Shown: positions 34,718 to 46,595, numbered from the stretch's first letter. The stretch: 64,000 nt of DNA from Serripes groenlandicus (GCA_031761405.1 JASEVX010000001.1:40661728-40725727); one strand, 5' to 3'. The notes: generated from the sequence alone by a model not told the origin. Translations and numbers: made by a program.

Positions 34718-34914
34718 TTAACCCTTTCCTAAAATAGACGCTTCTTCCACAGAGAGTATTTAAAAACAAAGTGGTAATTGGAGAAATTGCTCATAATAAG
34801 CAATTTCTCATTTTCGTCACAATGTTGTCGTTTTTAGAATCGTTTCATATTTTTGTTAAGATGTTTTCAAAGTCGTCTGCTGTATATATTTTTTTGTATG
34901 TGGGAAATAATTAA
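34718..34914. mobile_element. TTAA-CCCTTTCC MITE
   Basis: TTAA is present at both ends. The central hairpin 'gagaaattgctcataataag' / 'caatttctcattttcg' is well kept. Confidence 0.8.
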
Positions 34915-35234
34915 TTATATGCATGATCTACTGGTATAAACTTCGTCATTCTATCCGTTTTCTTTAATCTTTTGTTGACAGTTTTAACACACGAATATTC
35001 ACATCACACGAGATTTCAGCCAGTGCATGAGAAAAGGAATAAGTTTCTGAAAAGAATAGGTTTAGATGTTTTTCCACATGATTTGTCGTATCAAAATCTA
35101 CACAAAGTGCCACAAGCCTAATCTTCAAAAACTCTTGTTTAAGTAATATGTGAACAGTGTAGATCTTGATCAAACTATGTGGATATACATGCTGATGTGG
35201 GTCTACACTGTTCATAAAAGCCAACTTGTACATT

Positions 35235-35900
35235 TTGTCGCGTCTTGGCTCGTTTATGGATTTTTGTTAATCCTTATCTCATCGAATTCCTGCAACGATA
35301 ATCATCACCTCTGATTTTTTGACAATTCATTACATGTATAATGTTGACTTGTCGTTATTAAATTATTTTGAACAAGTAGCAATGTAAGATTAGCCTGCAC
35401 GGACATAGAGACTGATTTTGTTCTACTTTGTTAAAATGCCAAAACTTCATAAGTCTTCCTTGCCAAAAATACCGTCCCCCCATTTGAAAATATTAGGCAG
35501 TATTGTTCTTTGGTGACCCTCGACAAATGTGTTAGAAGTTTCTGATCTGTTCAAAAACATGACCGACAGAGGGCGGAGCGTGTTTTCCTTATATGTGTAA
35601 AGTGAAAACTTTAACAAATTGCCTTGTCCAAATGTTCATTTGGTGAAACCTCTACAAATATTGTTGGAATTATACCAATCCGTTGATAAACATGACCGAA
35701 ATACACATACCGTTGTGTCAAATATTGGCATACAATAACATATAAAAAAATAATAATGGTCAAACAGGCACTTTACATCATGGACATTTTTTACTTTTCC
35801 CTTAATATTTCCAAAAACGTAACGTTTTGAGTTTATACGCTTTAAAAACTAGCTCAACGAGGGAAGAAATAAAGTAATATATGACAATAGCATGAACCAC
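35235..35900. repeat. Gene-less stretch with a diverged dispersed repeat
   Basis: Two units of about 150-160 bp (roughly 35440-35710) share 'ccctcgacaaatgtgtt' / 'cctctacaaatattgtt' and 'aacatgaccg'. Otherwise nothing was recognised. Confidence 0.4.
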
Positions 35901-36134
35901 TTTAAACAATGCATTTCCTCGTTTCCAACGAGGATGGTTTGTCTTTACTGTTTGCTGTTTTTATTGGAGTGAAGACACCCGCCGAAAGAAAACAATTGTA
36001 CAGCAAAAAAAGATCACGTAAGATAGCCTTTTCACCGGTCAACGCATTTATCATTAATGAAAGCATAGCGGTGTGAACACATTTTAGTAGAAACAGTACG
36101 TATTGCGCGTATCCATATGCTAGAGGATACATTT

Positions 36135-36325
36135 TGTTTTATTGTCGTTTTACGCCGTTTGCAACATTATTTCAGTTATATCACGGCTACAGTTCACTTA
36201 CTCATGATCAATCAATAAACAAACAAGTACTAGGCTTGGAAATGTGCCTTATCCAACATCACCACCGCGCTGCGACTGGTGATCGAACCCCGGACCAAAT
36301 CCTCGACGCTAACCACTCTGATTCC
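36135..36325 (-). repeat. tRNA-derived SINE, type A
   Basis: Complement of the head at 'gtgatcgaaccccggacc' and 'gacgctaaccactctgatt'; body 'aagtactaggcttggaaatg'. Confidence 0.65.
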
Positions 36326-36369
36326 TATATACTAGAGGAAAGTGTATACGAAGTAAGATCGTTGTAATC

Positions 36370-36500
36370 TATTAATTGGTCGAAGTGTAACGACGTTTTC
36401 AACACTTCTTCGGTTATATTTTACGGTGACATAACTACATGTTTCCTGTCTCTCTAACACCAGTTTTCTATCTCTCCTAGGCAATTGGCTTCCTTACCAC
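36370..36500 (-). repeat. SINE 3' fragment
   Basis: 'acgttttcaacacttcttcg' and 'catgtttcctgtctctctaa', a type C-like 3' body without a head. Confidence 0.45.
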
Positions 36501-36619
36501 AAAGACTGCGAGCACCTGGTGGAAGTTATTTTTATTAAGTACAAGATGTCCCCTAGGTGCAAACTTATGTTAACTACCTTTTATGATATTGAATTATAAT
36601 AGTTTTGCACTCGGGTTAA

Positions 36620-36880
36620 TTGATTGATTGATGTTTAATGCAATATCAGCAATTTTATAGTCATAACACGGAGGCAAGTTCAGCAACTACCAATGTGTTT
36701 CCTGGCTTTCTCACACAAGTTTTTCAAACCGCAGCAGGCAGATTTTCCACATATACTTCTGGAGCAGTGGTGGAAGACGAATGACGCTTGCTAAACGTCG
36801 GCCGAGCTGGGGTTCGATCGCGCAACGCCTGGATTCACAACCCGCGTCTCTACCGACTAAGCTTCCCAAGGGCAAACATG
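36620..36880 (-). repeat. tRNA-derived SINE, type C
   Basis: Complement of the head at 'gggttcgatcgcgcaacgcc' and 'cccgcgtctctaccgacta'; 3' end 'gattgattgatgtttaatgc'. Confidence 0.7.
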
Positions 36881-37589
36881 TAGCTGACCGAACACATTAC
36901 GGTAACTGACAAAAAAAACTGTTTTAAATTAAATCATGCCCTTGACCTTTAGCTATGGGCATAAACTACAGGACTGAGGATGTTGACCGTGAGGAAATGT
37001 AAACTCAAAGATATAAGCTCCGTCACAGGTAAACAGATACTCACGATTGTGTATAAATAAACGACCCAGATTAGTCTGCGCCCATGCTTCACTACGTCTA
37101 TGAAATGTGTATTGAAACCCGCATTCAGTTTGAAGCGTTATATAAAATTAGCCCATCCATCTGGCTTATGTGAACACTGCAGATCCGCATAGATTGATTT
37201 ATATCTGTACTGGTCATATATTACTCAATTATGCTTGTTAGAATTTTCCGTCACCTAGTGTGTATATTCCAATACGATTTTGCAGACGGACGGAGAGGAT
37301 ATTAGAACATACTTTTTAAAAAAAAAATGCCAGCTTGTACATTTTCCAATCGACGGGCTCATAGAAACAACTTCTGGAGGTAAGTTTTCTTGTGGCGTTA
37401 CTCATTTCGATAGTTATTTCCCGGATAAGAAAAGAAGATCTGTCATCTGATGCCCCAATGTATGGTTTCGGGCATACACATACCACACAGTAAATTAGGA
37501 CCATCTAACAGACACTGCCTTAAATCAGTACTAAATATCAGATAAAATATGATTCTTACTTCTAAAGACAATGTGTTCTCTTCTTTTCC

Positions 37590-37725
37590 TTAATCCTTGC
37601 CCACACACAGACTCTTTCTGGTGCCTCATGGTGCCTCTACAGCAGACGAGTTTTGAAAACACTAAGGCAAAAGGAGAAATTGCTCATAAAGAGTAACTTG
37701 CTTTTTTGCCAAAAGTAAAGTGTCA
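37590..37725. mobile_element. TTAA-CCCTTTCC MITE, truncated by its neighbour
   Basis: Left end 'ttaatccttgcccacacaca'. The copy ends where the next begins. Confidence 0.6.
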
Positions 37726-37734
37726 AACAGTGTT

Positions 37735-37943
37735 TTAATCCTTCCCACCGGCAGACGCAATAGCAGCAGACGACGTTTGAAAACGTTGTGGCCAAAGGAG
37801 AAATTGCTCATGATGAGCAATTTCTCCTTTGACCACACTGTTTTCAAATTTATTTAACAATTAAGCTATCTTTTATGGAGATTTGTGTCACTATTTGTTC
37901 AAAGTCGTATGCTGAAGATTTGTTGTATGTTGAAAACGGTTAA
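37735..37943. mobile_element. TTAA-CCCTTTCC MITE
   Basis: TTAA ends. The central palindrome is perfect over 'gagaaattgctcatgatgag' and its mirror. Confidence 0.75.
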
Positions 37944-38126
37944 CAAGATATTATGTCACTCAGATGCAACCTCAGCCCCATAATAGATCGCTATATATAC
38001 ACAAACAATGATCCCACAATTGGGAGGCATGAACAAGCAAAAGACAAGAACAAATACCATTAAGTGTGTGATTATCCTTTAATGTTATGGTATTCAATTT
38101 GAACACAAAGTGTTGACATTTTAACA

Positions 38127-39440
38127 AGAGGGCCACGATGGCCCTAGTTCGGTCGCCTGAATTATGCAATGTGATTTCTAATGCAAAACACATTAAGACA
38201 ATTATTCGGACAAAGATTCAAATGCAACCTCCAGTGTTAACAAATTCTTCCTTCATTTGGCCTCGTGACCTATTTTTCTTTTACCTAATATGACCCATAA
38301 TCGAACTTGACCTACATATTATCAAGACAAACATTCTGACAAAGTTTCAACATGATTATGTTAAAAATGCGGCCTCTAGAGTGTTAGCAAGATTTTCCTT
38401 TAATTTTGCTTAGTGACCTAGTTTCTGACCCAATATTACCCATATTTGAACTTGACCTAGATATCATACATACAGACAAACATTCAAGCTGCTGAAGCAA
38501 AGAAATGCGGTCTCCAGAGTGATAACAAGATTTACCTTTAATTTGGCCTAGTGACCTAGTTTTTAAATAGACATAACCCAAATTCGATATTGGACATATC
38601 ATCAAGACAAACGTTCTGATAAAGTTTCAACATGCTCAAGTTAAAAATGCAGCCTCCAGTGTTAACAATATTTCCCTTCAATTTAGCCTAGTGACCTACA
38701 TTCTGACCCAATATTATCCATATTCGAACTTGGCCTAGATATCATTAGTTTCAAACTGCTGAAGTAAAAATTGCGGCATCTAGAGTTAACGTGTTAACGT
38801 GATTCTCCTTCAATTTAATTTAAACATATTTAATTCTCATATATATTTACATAGTAGGTAACATCAAAAAATATACAATGGAGAAATGGATTGGACTGAA
38901 AGCTCATAGCTTATTAAAGGTCCTCTCCAATAAAGATTGATTTACTGGAAGCACGGTGAATATTTAACATGTGCAGAAAATATCAGCTTACATTAGCTTT
39001 GTAATTTATAATACAAGAAACAGATACATAAAATAGAGTGGAGAGAGAGCAAGGAGGGAGAAAGGGGAAGAAAGAGATATATGTAAAAAGAGCAGAACTA
39101 GATAAAGGAGGTTGGTGCGCGTATGGGAGGTTAGTTAATGTATATATGTCGATTATCCATACCAAATGCGAACTTGACCTACATATGATCAAGACAAACA
39201 TGCTGATAAAGTTTCAACATGCCCATGTTAAAAATGCGGTAACAAGATTTCCCTTCAATTTGACATAGTGACCTAGTTTCTGACCTCATATGGCCCAGTT
39301 TCGAACTTGTCCAAGATTTGATGGAGATTAATGTTCTGATAAACTTTCATGACGATATGATGCAAAATGTAGCCTGTAGAGTGTTAACAAGGCAATTGTT
39401 GACGACGCACGACGGCCGGACGCCGGACGGACGGACACCG
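38127..39440. repeat. Dispersed repeat with GGGCCACGATGGCCC start
   Basis: It starts 'aacaagagggccacgatgg' and ends near 'gacgcacgacggccggacg' with a CGGACGGACG run. Between are units of about 150 bp with 'tgacctagtttctgaccc' and 'aacttgacctagatatcat'. A purine-rich, unrelated insert lies at about 38.82-39.16 kb. Reverse-oriented relatives with the same end occur at 49.98 kb and 57.73 kb. No protein is encoded. Confidence 0.6.
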
Positions 39441-39686
39441 GACAAATATACTACTTGCACAATATTCACTGACATTTTTGATGATTATGTTAAACATTAT
39501 GGGCTGTTTCTCCTTTTGTCTCAATGGTATCAACTCTATGCAATAATAATACTTTCATGCATAGATTTCCATGATATTTTCAAATTTACTGTATATGAGA
39601 AAGCAATAAACGTTTACAAATACCTTAGATAAGTACCAGTAGAAACCTATTAAAAGTGCTGTGATTTAAACACATTTTGGGGAAAG

Positions 39687-39889
39687 TGAACCCTTTCCTA
39701 CATACAATAAATCTGCAGCAGATGACTTTGGAATTATAGAAAATCTCTAGAAAATGATAGTATGATTATTGAATAAAGTAGAAATCATTGTGACAACTGG
39801 AGCAATTTCTACATAAAATAGCCACTTTGTTGTCAAAAGTCGTCTTCTTCAGAGGCGTCAGAAAGGGGCTTCATACGGGAAAGGGTTAA
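39687..39889. mobile_element. TTAA-CCCTTTCC MITE
   Basis: 'tgaaccctttcctacataca' to 'acgggaaagggttaa'. The left TTAA has mutated to TGAA. Confidence 0.75.
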
Positions 39890-40111
39890 AGGAACTTAAT
39901 TTCAAACGTTAACAGTGGATCAGATTTCTGAGACTCAGGTTCTACTAATGTATGCTGAGTGACACTTACCCATACAGGTCCTTGACGAGTCCTTCTTCAA
40001 ACCTAGACACCATGTTATTCAAACACCTCTCATGTAAACCATACAAACAGATCATATTACTACTTGAAATGGGCTGTAAAAAACACAAACAGGTATCTTT
40101 AACATACACAC

Positions 40112-40277
40112 ACTTTCTGAGGGCTCTGCCGCAGACGACTTTTAAAAATGCTCATAATACTACAATGTTTTAGCCCTATTCAATAGTTATACAATCATTG
40201 GTAGAGTCTTTCCATATTTTTGTCCAGATGATTTCAAAATCATCTGCTGCAGAATTGTTGTATGTGGGAAAGGGTGA
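40112..40277. mobile_element. TTAA-CCCTTTCC MITE, left end worn
   Basis: 'tctgccgcagacgactttta' opposes 'aaatcatctgctgcagaatt'; right end 'gtgggaaagggtgaac'. Confidence 0.65.
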
Positions 40278-40508
40278 ACACATACAAATAGAATGGCACA
40301 TCCGTACCGAACCTTCATCCTTTTCTAACAATGTCGACATCTTGACAAGAGTGAAATTACAGAAACTGTTGTTAAGAAATTGTCTATGATTTCTTATTTC
40401 ACCCTAACAACATTTTCAACTAAATAGTTACACTGTGCATTCAATTTTCAAGATATTTCATTGCTTCCTGATTTTTTCAAACGCAGATTTCTCGAAACTA
40501 TTTCATAA

Positions 40509-40677
40509 TTAGCCTTTCTCTACATACAACAAATCTAAAGCAGACGACTTTGAAACCATCTAGACTAAACTGTGTAAAATGTAAGTGCATGAAATAATAA
40601 TTATTGAATAGAGATATGTTTTCAAATTTCGTCTGCTGAAAGGTTTCAAAATGCGTCTGCAGCTTGGAAAGGGTTTA
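40509..40677. mobile_element. TTAA-CCCTTTCC MITE, centre deleted
   Basis: 'ttagcctttctctacataca' to 'cttggaaagggttta'. The hairpin centre is missing. Confidence 0.65.
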
Positions 40678-41447
40678 TTCAATAAATGTATTGATCAATT
40701 GCAATCCAATACAAATATCCTGAAGTACCAATACAAAACAACTCACACAGAAACCCCTTAAGATGCCACAGAAGCATAACACGTTTAATTTAAATCATTG
40801 TGGAAAAGGAGAAATTGTTGATCATTAGCAATTAGCAATACCATATAAATTCCATCTTTGTTTCAATGTAAAACAACACGTTCGAACCCTAAAGTGTCAC
40901 ACTTTCTTCAAACTTTACTGGTAGATCACCCTATATAATTAAAAAAGTAAAATCTTACCTTTTAACTCTTTCAGCGCCAAAGGCAGTATTAAGGTTTTTG
41001 CAAACAATACTGATTCAGGCTCGTAACGAGCTGTCTCACCTGAAATCAGCATTGTTTGCCTTTTAAGGCCCGGTCACAACCCACCGTGCGTGTTTTTAGT
41101 CCCTACGTTTTTTGGGGAGGCCACGGCCGCCACGTTTTTCTGAAAACGTGGGGAGAGAGTGGCAAGAGCAGGGAGAGAGTACGTCAACGCACGTCACTCG
41201 CACGGTTGCGCAAGGTGTAAGTACGTGGCCCGCACGCCACGCCTGGCCGTGAGCGGTTGCGTGCATCGTACGTTGCACACATGGTAAGTGAGTTGTACGT
41301 GCTTACAACTTGCTTACAACGTACGATCTCCGTGCGATTGCCACGTTATCGTACGGAGGCCGTACTTACACGTGCTGCTCACGTACGGTGTCCTTACTCA
41401 CTCGCATGGTGGAAGTGCGACGAACGTGAGTTTTCCCGCCCAATGTC

Positions 41448-41463
41448 GGGGGGGGGGGGGGGG
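41448..41463 (+). repeat. G16 tract
   Basis: Run of G in the 5' region of the Harbinger transposase. Confidence 0.85.
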
Positions 41464-41519
41464 ATATATAGAACGACATTCCGAGGTTCTCCAGAAGTCC
41501 CAGCTGCTGCTGCCTCAAG

Positions 41520-42188
41520 ATGCTGCCCATTCCACCGCAGATACTTCGGGTTCTGATGCTGCAAGAGCAGCTTCAAGTGGCAGCGCACGAGCACGACGTG
41601 GTATTACTTGCCTTGATACGGGAGAGGGAGAGGCAACAGGGACGCCGACGCAGGAGATGGTGGGTTCGTCCATGGATCGAGAGGAGGAGTCTTTTCGGGC
41701 AGTACGAAACGTTGTTCCAAGAGCTAGAGCGTGAACCGAGGGGGGACTATGTCGGATACATCCGAATGGACCCCAAGCTATTCGCCGAGCTCCTGCTCCG
41801 AGTGACCCCTCGAATCACCAAGGGCCCAAGGTATGTGTCTTCATTTCTGCCATAACAAATGCTTGGTTTTGCTTTTTGTATTTGCTTAAAAATGTTGTCT
41901 TATCATTTCACGAATACATTCTATTAATCCATTAATATTAATGTCTCTATCTTGGTATTTCTGAGATATGGCACATTATTGCATTGGACGTCAATAGTAG
42001 TATACCTTGCCAATTTGAGCCCCCTTAAGAAAAAGGAATGGTTAAGGTATTGGTTATGGTAAAATCATAACAACAGCCATGACCTTGCTATATATTAATG
42101 CTATACATTTTATGTTTCAGGAGTCGCCGCCCTCTGGAGCCTGGCCTGAAGCTGGCCATCACCCTTCGCTTCTTGGCGACGGGTAACA
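41520..42188 (+). pseudogene. Harbinger transposase, 5' exons only
   Basis: Exon A (41520-41830) runs from MLPIPPQILRVLMLQ through a basic RRRRRWWVRPW stretch to FQELEREPRGDYVGYIRMD and LLRVTPRI, the usual N-terminal region before the DDE domain. It ends at AG|GTATGT. Exon B starts after TTTATGTTTCAG (42121) with RSRRPLEPGLKLAITLRFLA and TGNNP. The catalytic domain that should follow is deleted and the sequence runs into the tail of the minus-strand gene. It cannot be active by itself. Confidence 0.8.
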
Positions 42189-42189
42189 A

Positions 42190-42658
42190 TCCTACTTCGA
42201 CAACTGTGCTTATGAAAGAGCTTATACATGAAAGCACGCATGTTTCTCCTGAAATAAAATGTACACAGCAACACGTGGAAATGAGGGTACTTATTGGTTG
42301 TGTTGAGTTCCTTGGCCAGCTGGTCCAGGAGTTTATCCTTCTGTTGCTTGTTCTGGTAGTTTGGGTGCGACTTATCGTAGAAGGCCTGGTTCACCGAGAA
42401 GAACTCAACCAGGCGCTCCTCCTTTTTCGCTGAGAACGAGCAGTTGGCCTTCTCCGATCCACCAGCAGCACCCTCCTCATGATCAGACTCTCTGCGGTCA
42501 CCATCTGACTCTTCTTCGTTCCTCCTCGCCTCTGCCCCTTCCTCTCTGGCCATCTCATCTTCCGCGGCCCGTTTCTGTTGGGCCTCTCTGGCCGTATCCG
42601 CTGCCTTTTGAGCTGCAGATGCAGCTGACCCCTTCTTCTGTGTCCTCTTATTAGTCAT
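42190..42658 (-). CDS. Harbinger-associated Myb/MADF-like DNA-binding protein, C-terminally truncated
   Basis: From ATG 42658 the protein opens MTNKRTQKKGSAASAAQKAA and has a long charged Ala/Glu/Arg-rich stretch. A MADF/SANT-like segment follows: EERLVEFFSVNQAFYDKSHP, then NYQNKQQKDKLLDQLAKELN. Harbinger elements typically carry such a second gene, whose product helps bring the transposase to the element ends. After LAKELN the sequence stops resembling the domain, at the same deletion that removed the transposase 3' part. An upstream in-frame ATG at 42775 is less likely to be the start. The reading frame itself runs on to 42110. Confidence 0.65.
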
Positions 42659-43220
42659 CTTGGAGACGAAATGTTGGCACTCGTCCGTCGGCTCGGCTTT
42701 TATATATACTGCAGAAATCAGTGCGCACAACGTGCGTTGTAAATGCGGAGCACGTGCTAACTCGGTACGGTCCACGTCAGTTCTGCGTGCTCATTGGACA
42801 GTAGAACTGGGGAAGTGCCGGGTAAGCACAGACCACGCACTTATCACGTGATTTAAAAGACTCACGGAGTCAGTGCGTTGTGCGCTCATTGGCTGTAGAA
42901 GACACGCGCGTCACCCGCACTGGGGGTGAATCCGTAGCCCGACCGCATCCCGAACGCAGCGAAACTTCCTCATGCACTAAAAGTGCTACGGCGTGTCTGC
43001 GTACTCCCAAATCCGTACTGAGGCGGTACTCACCACGTACGGATCCCCAAATTTTGACCACGTTTTTGCAAGTAGACAGCACGCACTTGCAAGTACGGCA
43101 GGTTGGGACCACGGCTTTAGTTATCAAAATAGTCCAACATTTTATTACATGAGAAATGGTGTCGCCCGAATTTGAACATGAAAGAGTCTTCTTTAAACAA
43201 TTCGGCGCTGAAAGAGTTAA

Positions 43221-43500
43221 CTAATACAAGAAAATGGGATGTCATATATGATGCAAGAAATAATTCACTCCGAGAAGATGGTTACCGTCATTTTGAATAC
43301 AATCGGGCAGGGCCAAAACTGGTTTTTCACATACTCTAGTTTAGGTCAAAATACCAAAATGTATCAAATCTAACAGTCCTATCGCATCCTATACATATTT
43401 AAAGCCCATTGTCACATATTTAAGGAAGTTATGGGAAGGTGTACAACTTATTCTATGCACTCACATATTTAGGAACTACTTGATGTATTTGGTGTAATTT
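43221..43500. other. Gene-less stretch
   Basis: Nothing recognised between the Harbinger-bearing element and the minisatellite. Confidence 0.4.
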
Positions 43501-43502
43501 CA

Positions 43503-45238
43503 CCTATGATGGGAGTTGTGAAAGTAAGGGATGAAACTTGACTGTGATGAGAGTTTTCAACGGGAAAGTAAGTGATGAAACTTGACTGTGATGAGAGTTT
43601 TCAACGGGAAAGTAAGTGATGAAACTTGACTGTGATGAGAGTTTTCAACGGGAAAGTAAGTGATGAAACTTGACTGTGATGAGAGTTTTCAACGGGAAAG
43701 TAAGTGATGAAACTTGACTGGGATGAGAGTTTTCAACGGGAAAGTAAGTGAGTAAACGTGATTATGATGAGAGTTATGGAAATAACTGAGGACACGTGAC
43801 TGTGACAAGGATTCTGAAACTAAGTATTGAAAAAAAAGAAAAGATTATTACGAGAGTTACGGAAGTCAGTGAGGAAACGTGACTGTGATGAAAGCTTTGA
43901 AATCAAGTTAGGAAACGTGATAATGATGAGGGTTGTGAAAGTCGCTGAGGAAACGTGACTATGATGAAAGATATGGAAGTAAGTGAGAAAACGTGACTGT
44001 GGTGAGGTTTGTGGAACTCGATATTGAAAAGTGGTTATGGAGAGAGTTATGAAATTCAGTGAGGTAACGTGACTGTTACGAGGGTCGTGGAAGTCACGGA
44101 GGAAACGTGACTGTGATGAGCTATGGAAGTAAATGAGAATACATAATGATGATGATGAGGATAGTGGAAGTAAATCAAGAAATGTGATGATAAAAAGGGA
44201 AGTAAATGATGAGTTGTGATTATGATGATAGTGGAAGCAAATGAAAGAAACGAGACTGTGATGATAGTTAGGGAAGTAAATTATGGGTTGTGATTATGAT
44301 GATATTGGAACTAAATGGAAGAAACGTGACTGTGATGATAGTTAGGGAAGCAAATTATGGGTTGTGATTATGATGATAGTGGAAGCAAATGAAAGAAACG
44401 TGACTGTGATGATAGTTAGGGAAGTAAATTATGGGTTGTGATTATGATGATTTTGGAAGTAAATGGAAGAAACGTGACTGTGATGATAGTTAGGGAAGCA
44501 AATTATGGGTTGTGATTATAATGATAGTGGAAGCAAATGAAAGAAACGTGACTGTGATGATAGTTAGGGAAGTAAATTATGGGTTGTGATTATGATGATT
44601 TTGGAAGTAAATGGAAGAAACGTGACTGTGATGATAGTTAGGGAAGCAAATTATGGGTTGTGATTATGATGATAGTGGAAGCAAATGAAAGAAACGTGAC
44701 TGTGCTGATAGTTAGGGAAGTAAATTATGGGTTGTGATTATGATGATTTTGGAAGTAAATGGAAGAAACGTGACTGTGATGATAGTTAGGGAAGCAAATT
44801 ATGGGTTGTGATTATGATGATATTGGAAGTAAATGAAGAAACGTGACTGTGATGATAGTTAGGGAAGTAAATTATGAGTTGTGAATATGATGACGGTGTT
44901 AGCAGTATATTTGGTGTTGACATTATGACGAGAGTTTAGGAAGTAAAGGAGGACAAAATAGTTTAATACAAACTTATGACATTAAGTCCCTGATGCCTTC
45001 TATTGTTATGCATACAATGGAAGAAACATGACTGTGATGATAGTTAGGGAAGTAAATTATGAGTTGTGAATATGATGATATTGGAAGTAAATGAAAAAAA
45101 CGTGAATGTGATGATAGTTAGGGAAGTAAATGAAGAAACGTGACTGTGATGAGGGTGTTGGCAGTATATGTGGTGTTGACATTATGACGAGAGTTTAGGA
45201 AATAAAGGAGGACAAAATGGTTTGATACAAACTTATGA
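43503..45238. repeat. Composite minisatellite (44-bp and 74-bp units)
   Basis: First come five near-identical 44-bp units ('gatgaaacttgactgtgatg', 'agagttttcaacgggaaagt'), then worn units, then about nine 74-bp units (44.2-44.9 kb; 'aagaaacgtgactgtgatga', 'tagttagggaagcaaattat', 'gggttgtgattatgatgat'). The last part is a longer duplication: 44894-45016 resembles 45152-45238 plus the sequence after 45916. Confidence 0.9.
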
Positions 45239-45244
45239 CAATAT

Positions 45245-45910
45245 TACGGTGTTCCGTTAGGGCCATCGTGCTATCGCGCATACGCGATGCCACGATAGCA
45301 CGATGACACGATGGTGATGACACGATGACACGATGACACGATGATGATGGTACGATGACACGATGGTGATGGCACGATGGCACGATGATGATGACGCGAT
45401 GTAATATCGCGTCATCGTCATCGTGCCATCGTAGCATCGCTCCATCACCATCGTGTCATCGTGTCATCGCGTCATCGTCATCGTGCTATCGTGTCATCAC
45501 CATCGTGTCATCGTACTATCACCATCGTGTCATCGTGTCATCGTGTCATCACCATCGTGTCATCGTGCTATCGTGGCATCGCTTGTGTTTGTTGACAGCG
45601 CGATAGCACGATGACACGATGGTGATGGTACGATGACACGATGGTGATGGCACGATGGCACGATGACGATGACGCGATGTAATATCGCGTCATCGTCATC
45701 GTGCCATCGTAGCATCGCTCCATCACCATCGTGTCATCGTGTCATCGCGTCATCGTCATCGTGCTATCGTGTCATCACCATCGTGTCATCGTACCATCAC
45801 CATCGTGTCATCGTGTCATCGTGTCATCACCATCGTGTCATCGTGCTATCGTGGCATCGCGTGTGCTTGTTGACAGCGCGATAGCACGATGGGCCTAACG
45901 GTACACCGTA
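45245..45910. mobile_element. Inverted-repeat element filled with CATCGTG simple repeat, 6-bp target duplication
   Basis: Ends TACGGTGTTCCGTTAGG and, inverted, TACGGTGTACCGTTAGG; the inversion continues through CCATCGTGCTATCGCGC. CAATAT flanks both sides (45239-45244, 45911-45916). The 666-bp interior consists of CACGATG/CATCGTG words in two large hairpins centred near 45400 and 45680, a 278-bp internal duplication. Open frames here (runs such as SSSCHRAI) are repeat artefacts. There is no coding capacity. The superfamily is unknown. Confidence 0.8.
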
Positions 45911-45916
45911 CAATAT

Positions 45917-46131
45917 GTCCCTGTTGCCTTCTATTGTTATGCATACAATTTATATTTATATGAGCTGTAAAAGCTTGGATTTGTGAAATACGTTATGCAA
46001 GGTAATTAAGCTTGGAAGGGTTTATTGTCTACCTTATTTGTTTTTTATGGGTTACCCTTCAGAAGAAGGGTTTCAAAAATAAGTCTATAGACTCATTGAT
46101 TGTTCCACCGCACGGAAATCTTTAGTAAAAG
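45917..46131. other. Gene-less stretch left of the large transposon
   Basis: The first 40 bases continue the tandem-array copy interrupted by the preceding element. The rest shows only a small inverted pair around 46045-46070. Confidence 0.4.
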
Positions 46132-46595
46132 CACAGGCGTCCGAATTTTTGTTTAGAGAGAATTAAATACGAACATGCAATACCTGGTTAAACTACTACA
46201 AATAGTCTTTATATGGTCCATATGCCATAATAGTAACGACCGTAATGTTATCGTATGAGAAAACTCGGGGAATCCCAAAAGAATACCCTGTTACTATAAA
46301 TAGACTCCCTACTGTATATATATATAAAGACAAGGTGTGCAACGCAATTTTAACCCCCTTATCCATTCTGGCCAAATTTGTAATCGAAAAACAACGGGGT
46401 TGGCATATTCTTTTGTAGAAATATACAAAAAAATGATTTTTCTTACGACCCATACGATCAAAAGGTTTCAAACAACCATAACGACGCTGTACTGGAGATT
46501 AATGTTCATAAAATGTGAACATTCTCCGAGTTCCCGACCGCCATGCGCTGACGTCACATAATCACATACCGCAGCGAATATTCTAAAATTAAATC
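46132..46595 (+). repeat. Left terminal inverted repeat of the 17.4 kb element
   Basis: Blocks shared with the right terminus, in order: ACAGGCGTCCGAATTT (46133), CAATACCTGGTTAAA (46178), GTTACTATAAATAG (46290), GACAAGGTGTGCAACG (46329), a 31-bp perfect block (46528-46558) and CCGCAGCGA (46569). The spacing from the end to the 31-bp block is 396 bp here and 384 bp on the right. Between blocks the arms are strongly diverged. Confidence 0.8.
46528..46558 (+). promoter_or_regulatory. Conserved 31-bp block with CRE-like TGACGTCA, left
   Basis: Identical to the complement of 63156-63186, unlike the rest of the arms. It contains GACCGCCATGCGC followed by TGACGTCA, the palindromic CREB/ATF recognition sequence. 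It lies 117 bp before the helicase ATG, so it may serve as promoter element, transposase-binding site or both (inference). Confidence 0.55.

Larger units (their letters stand above)
41066..43116. mobile_element. PIF/Harbinger element, internally deleted
   Basis: The ends AGGCCCGGTCACAACC and, inverted, AGCCGTGGTCCCAACC are flanked by TTA on both sides (41063-41065, 43117-43119), as expected for this superfamily. The 2.05 kb element keeps the 5' part of a transposase on the plus strand and a Myb/MADF-type DNA-binding gene on the minus strand. The GC content is visibly higher than in the surroundings. Confidence 0.85.
40976..43216. mobile_element. Short TTAA-flanked element split by a Harbinger insertion
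   Basis: The outer ends CTCTTTCAGCGCC (40976) and GGCGCTGAAAGAG (43216) are inverted and bounded by TTAA (40972-40975, 43217-43220). Without the inner insertion the element is only about 190 bp. It has the same TTAA signature as the CCCTTTCC family but a different terminus. Confidence 0.8.

Noticed and set aside
45195..45884. Frames with runs of Cys, His, Arg, Val and Ile (SSSCHRAI-like), suggesting a metal-binding protein
   Set aside because: They are produced by the CATCGTG simple repeat in both directions.
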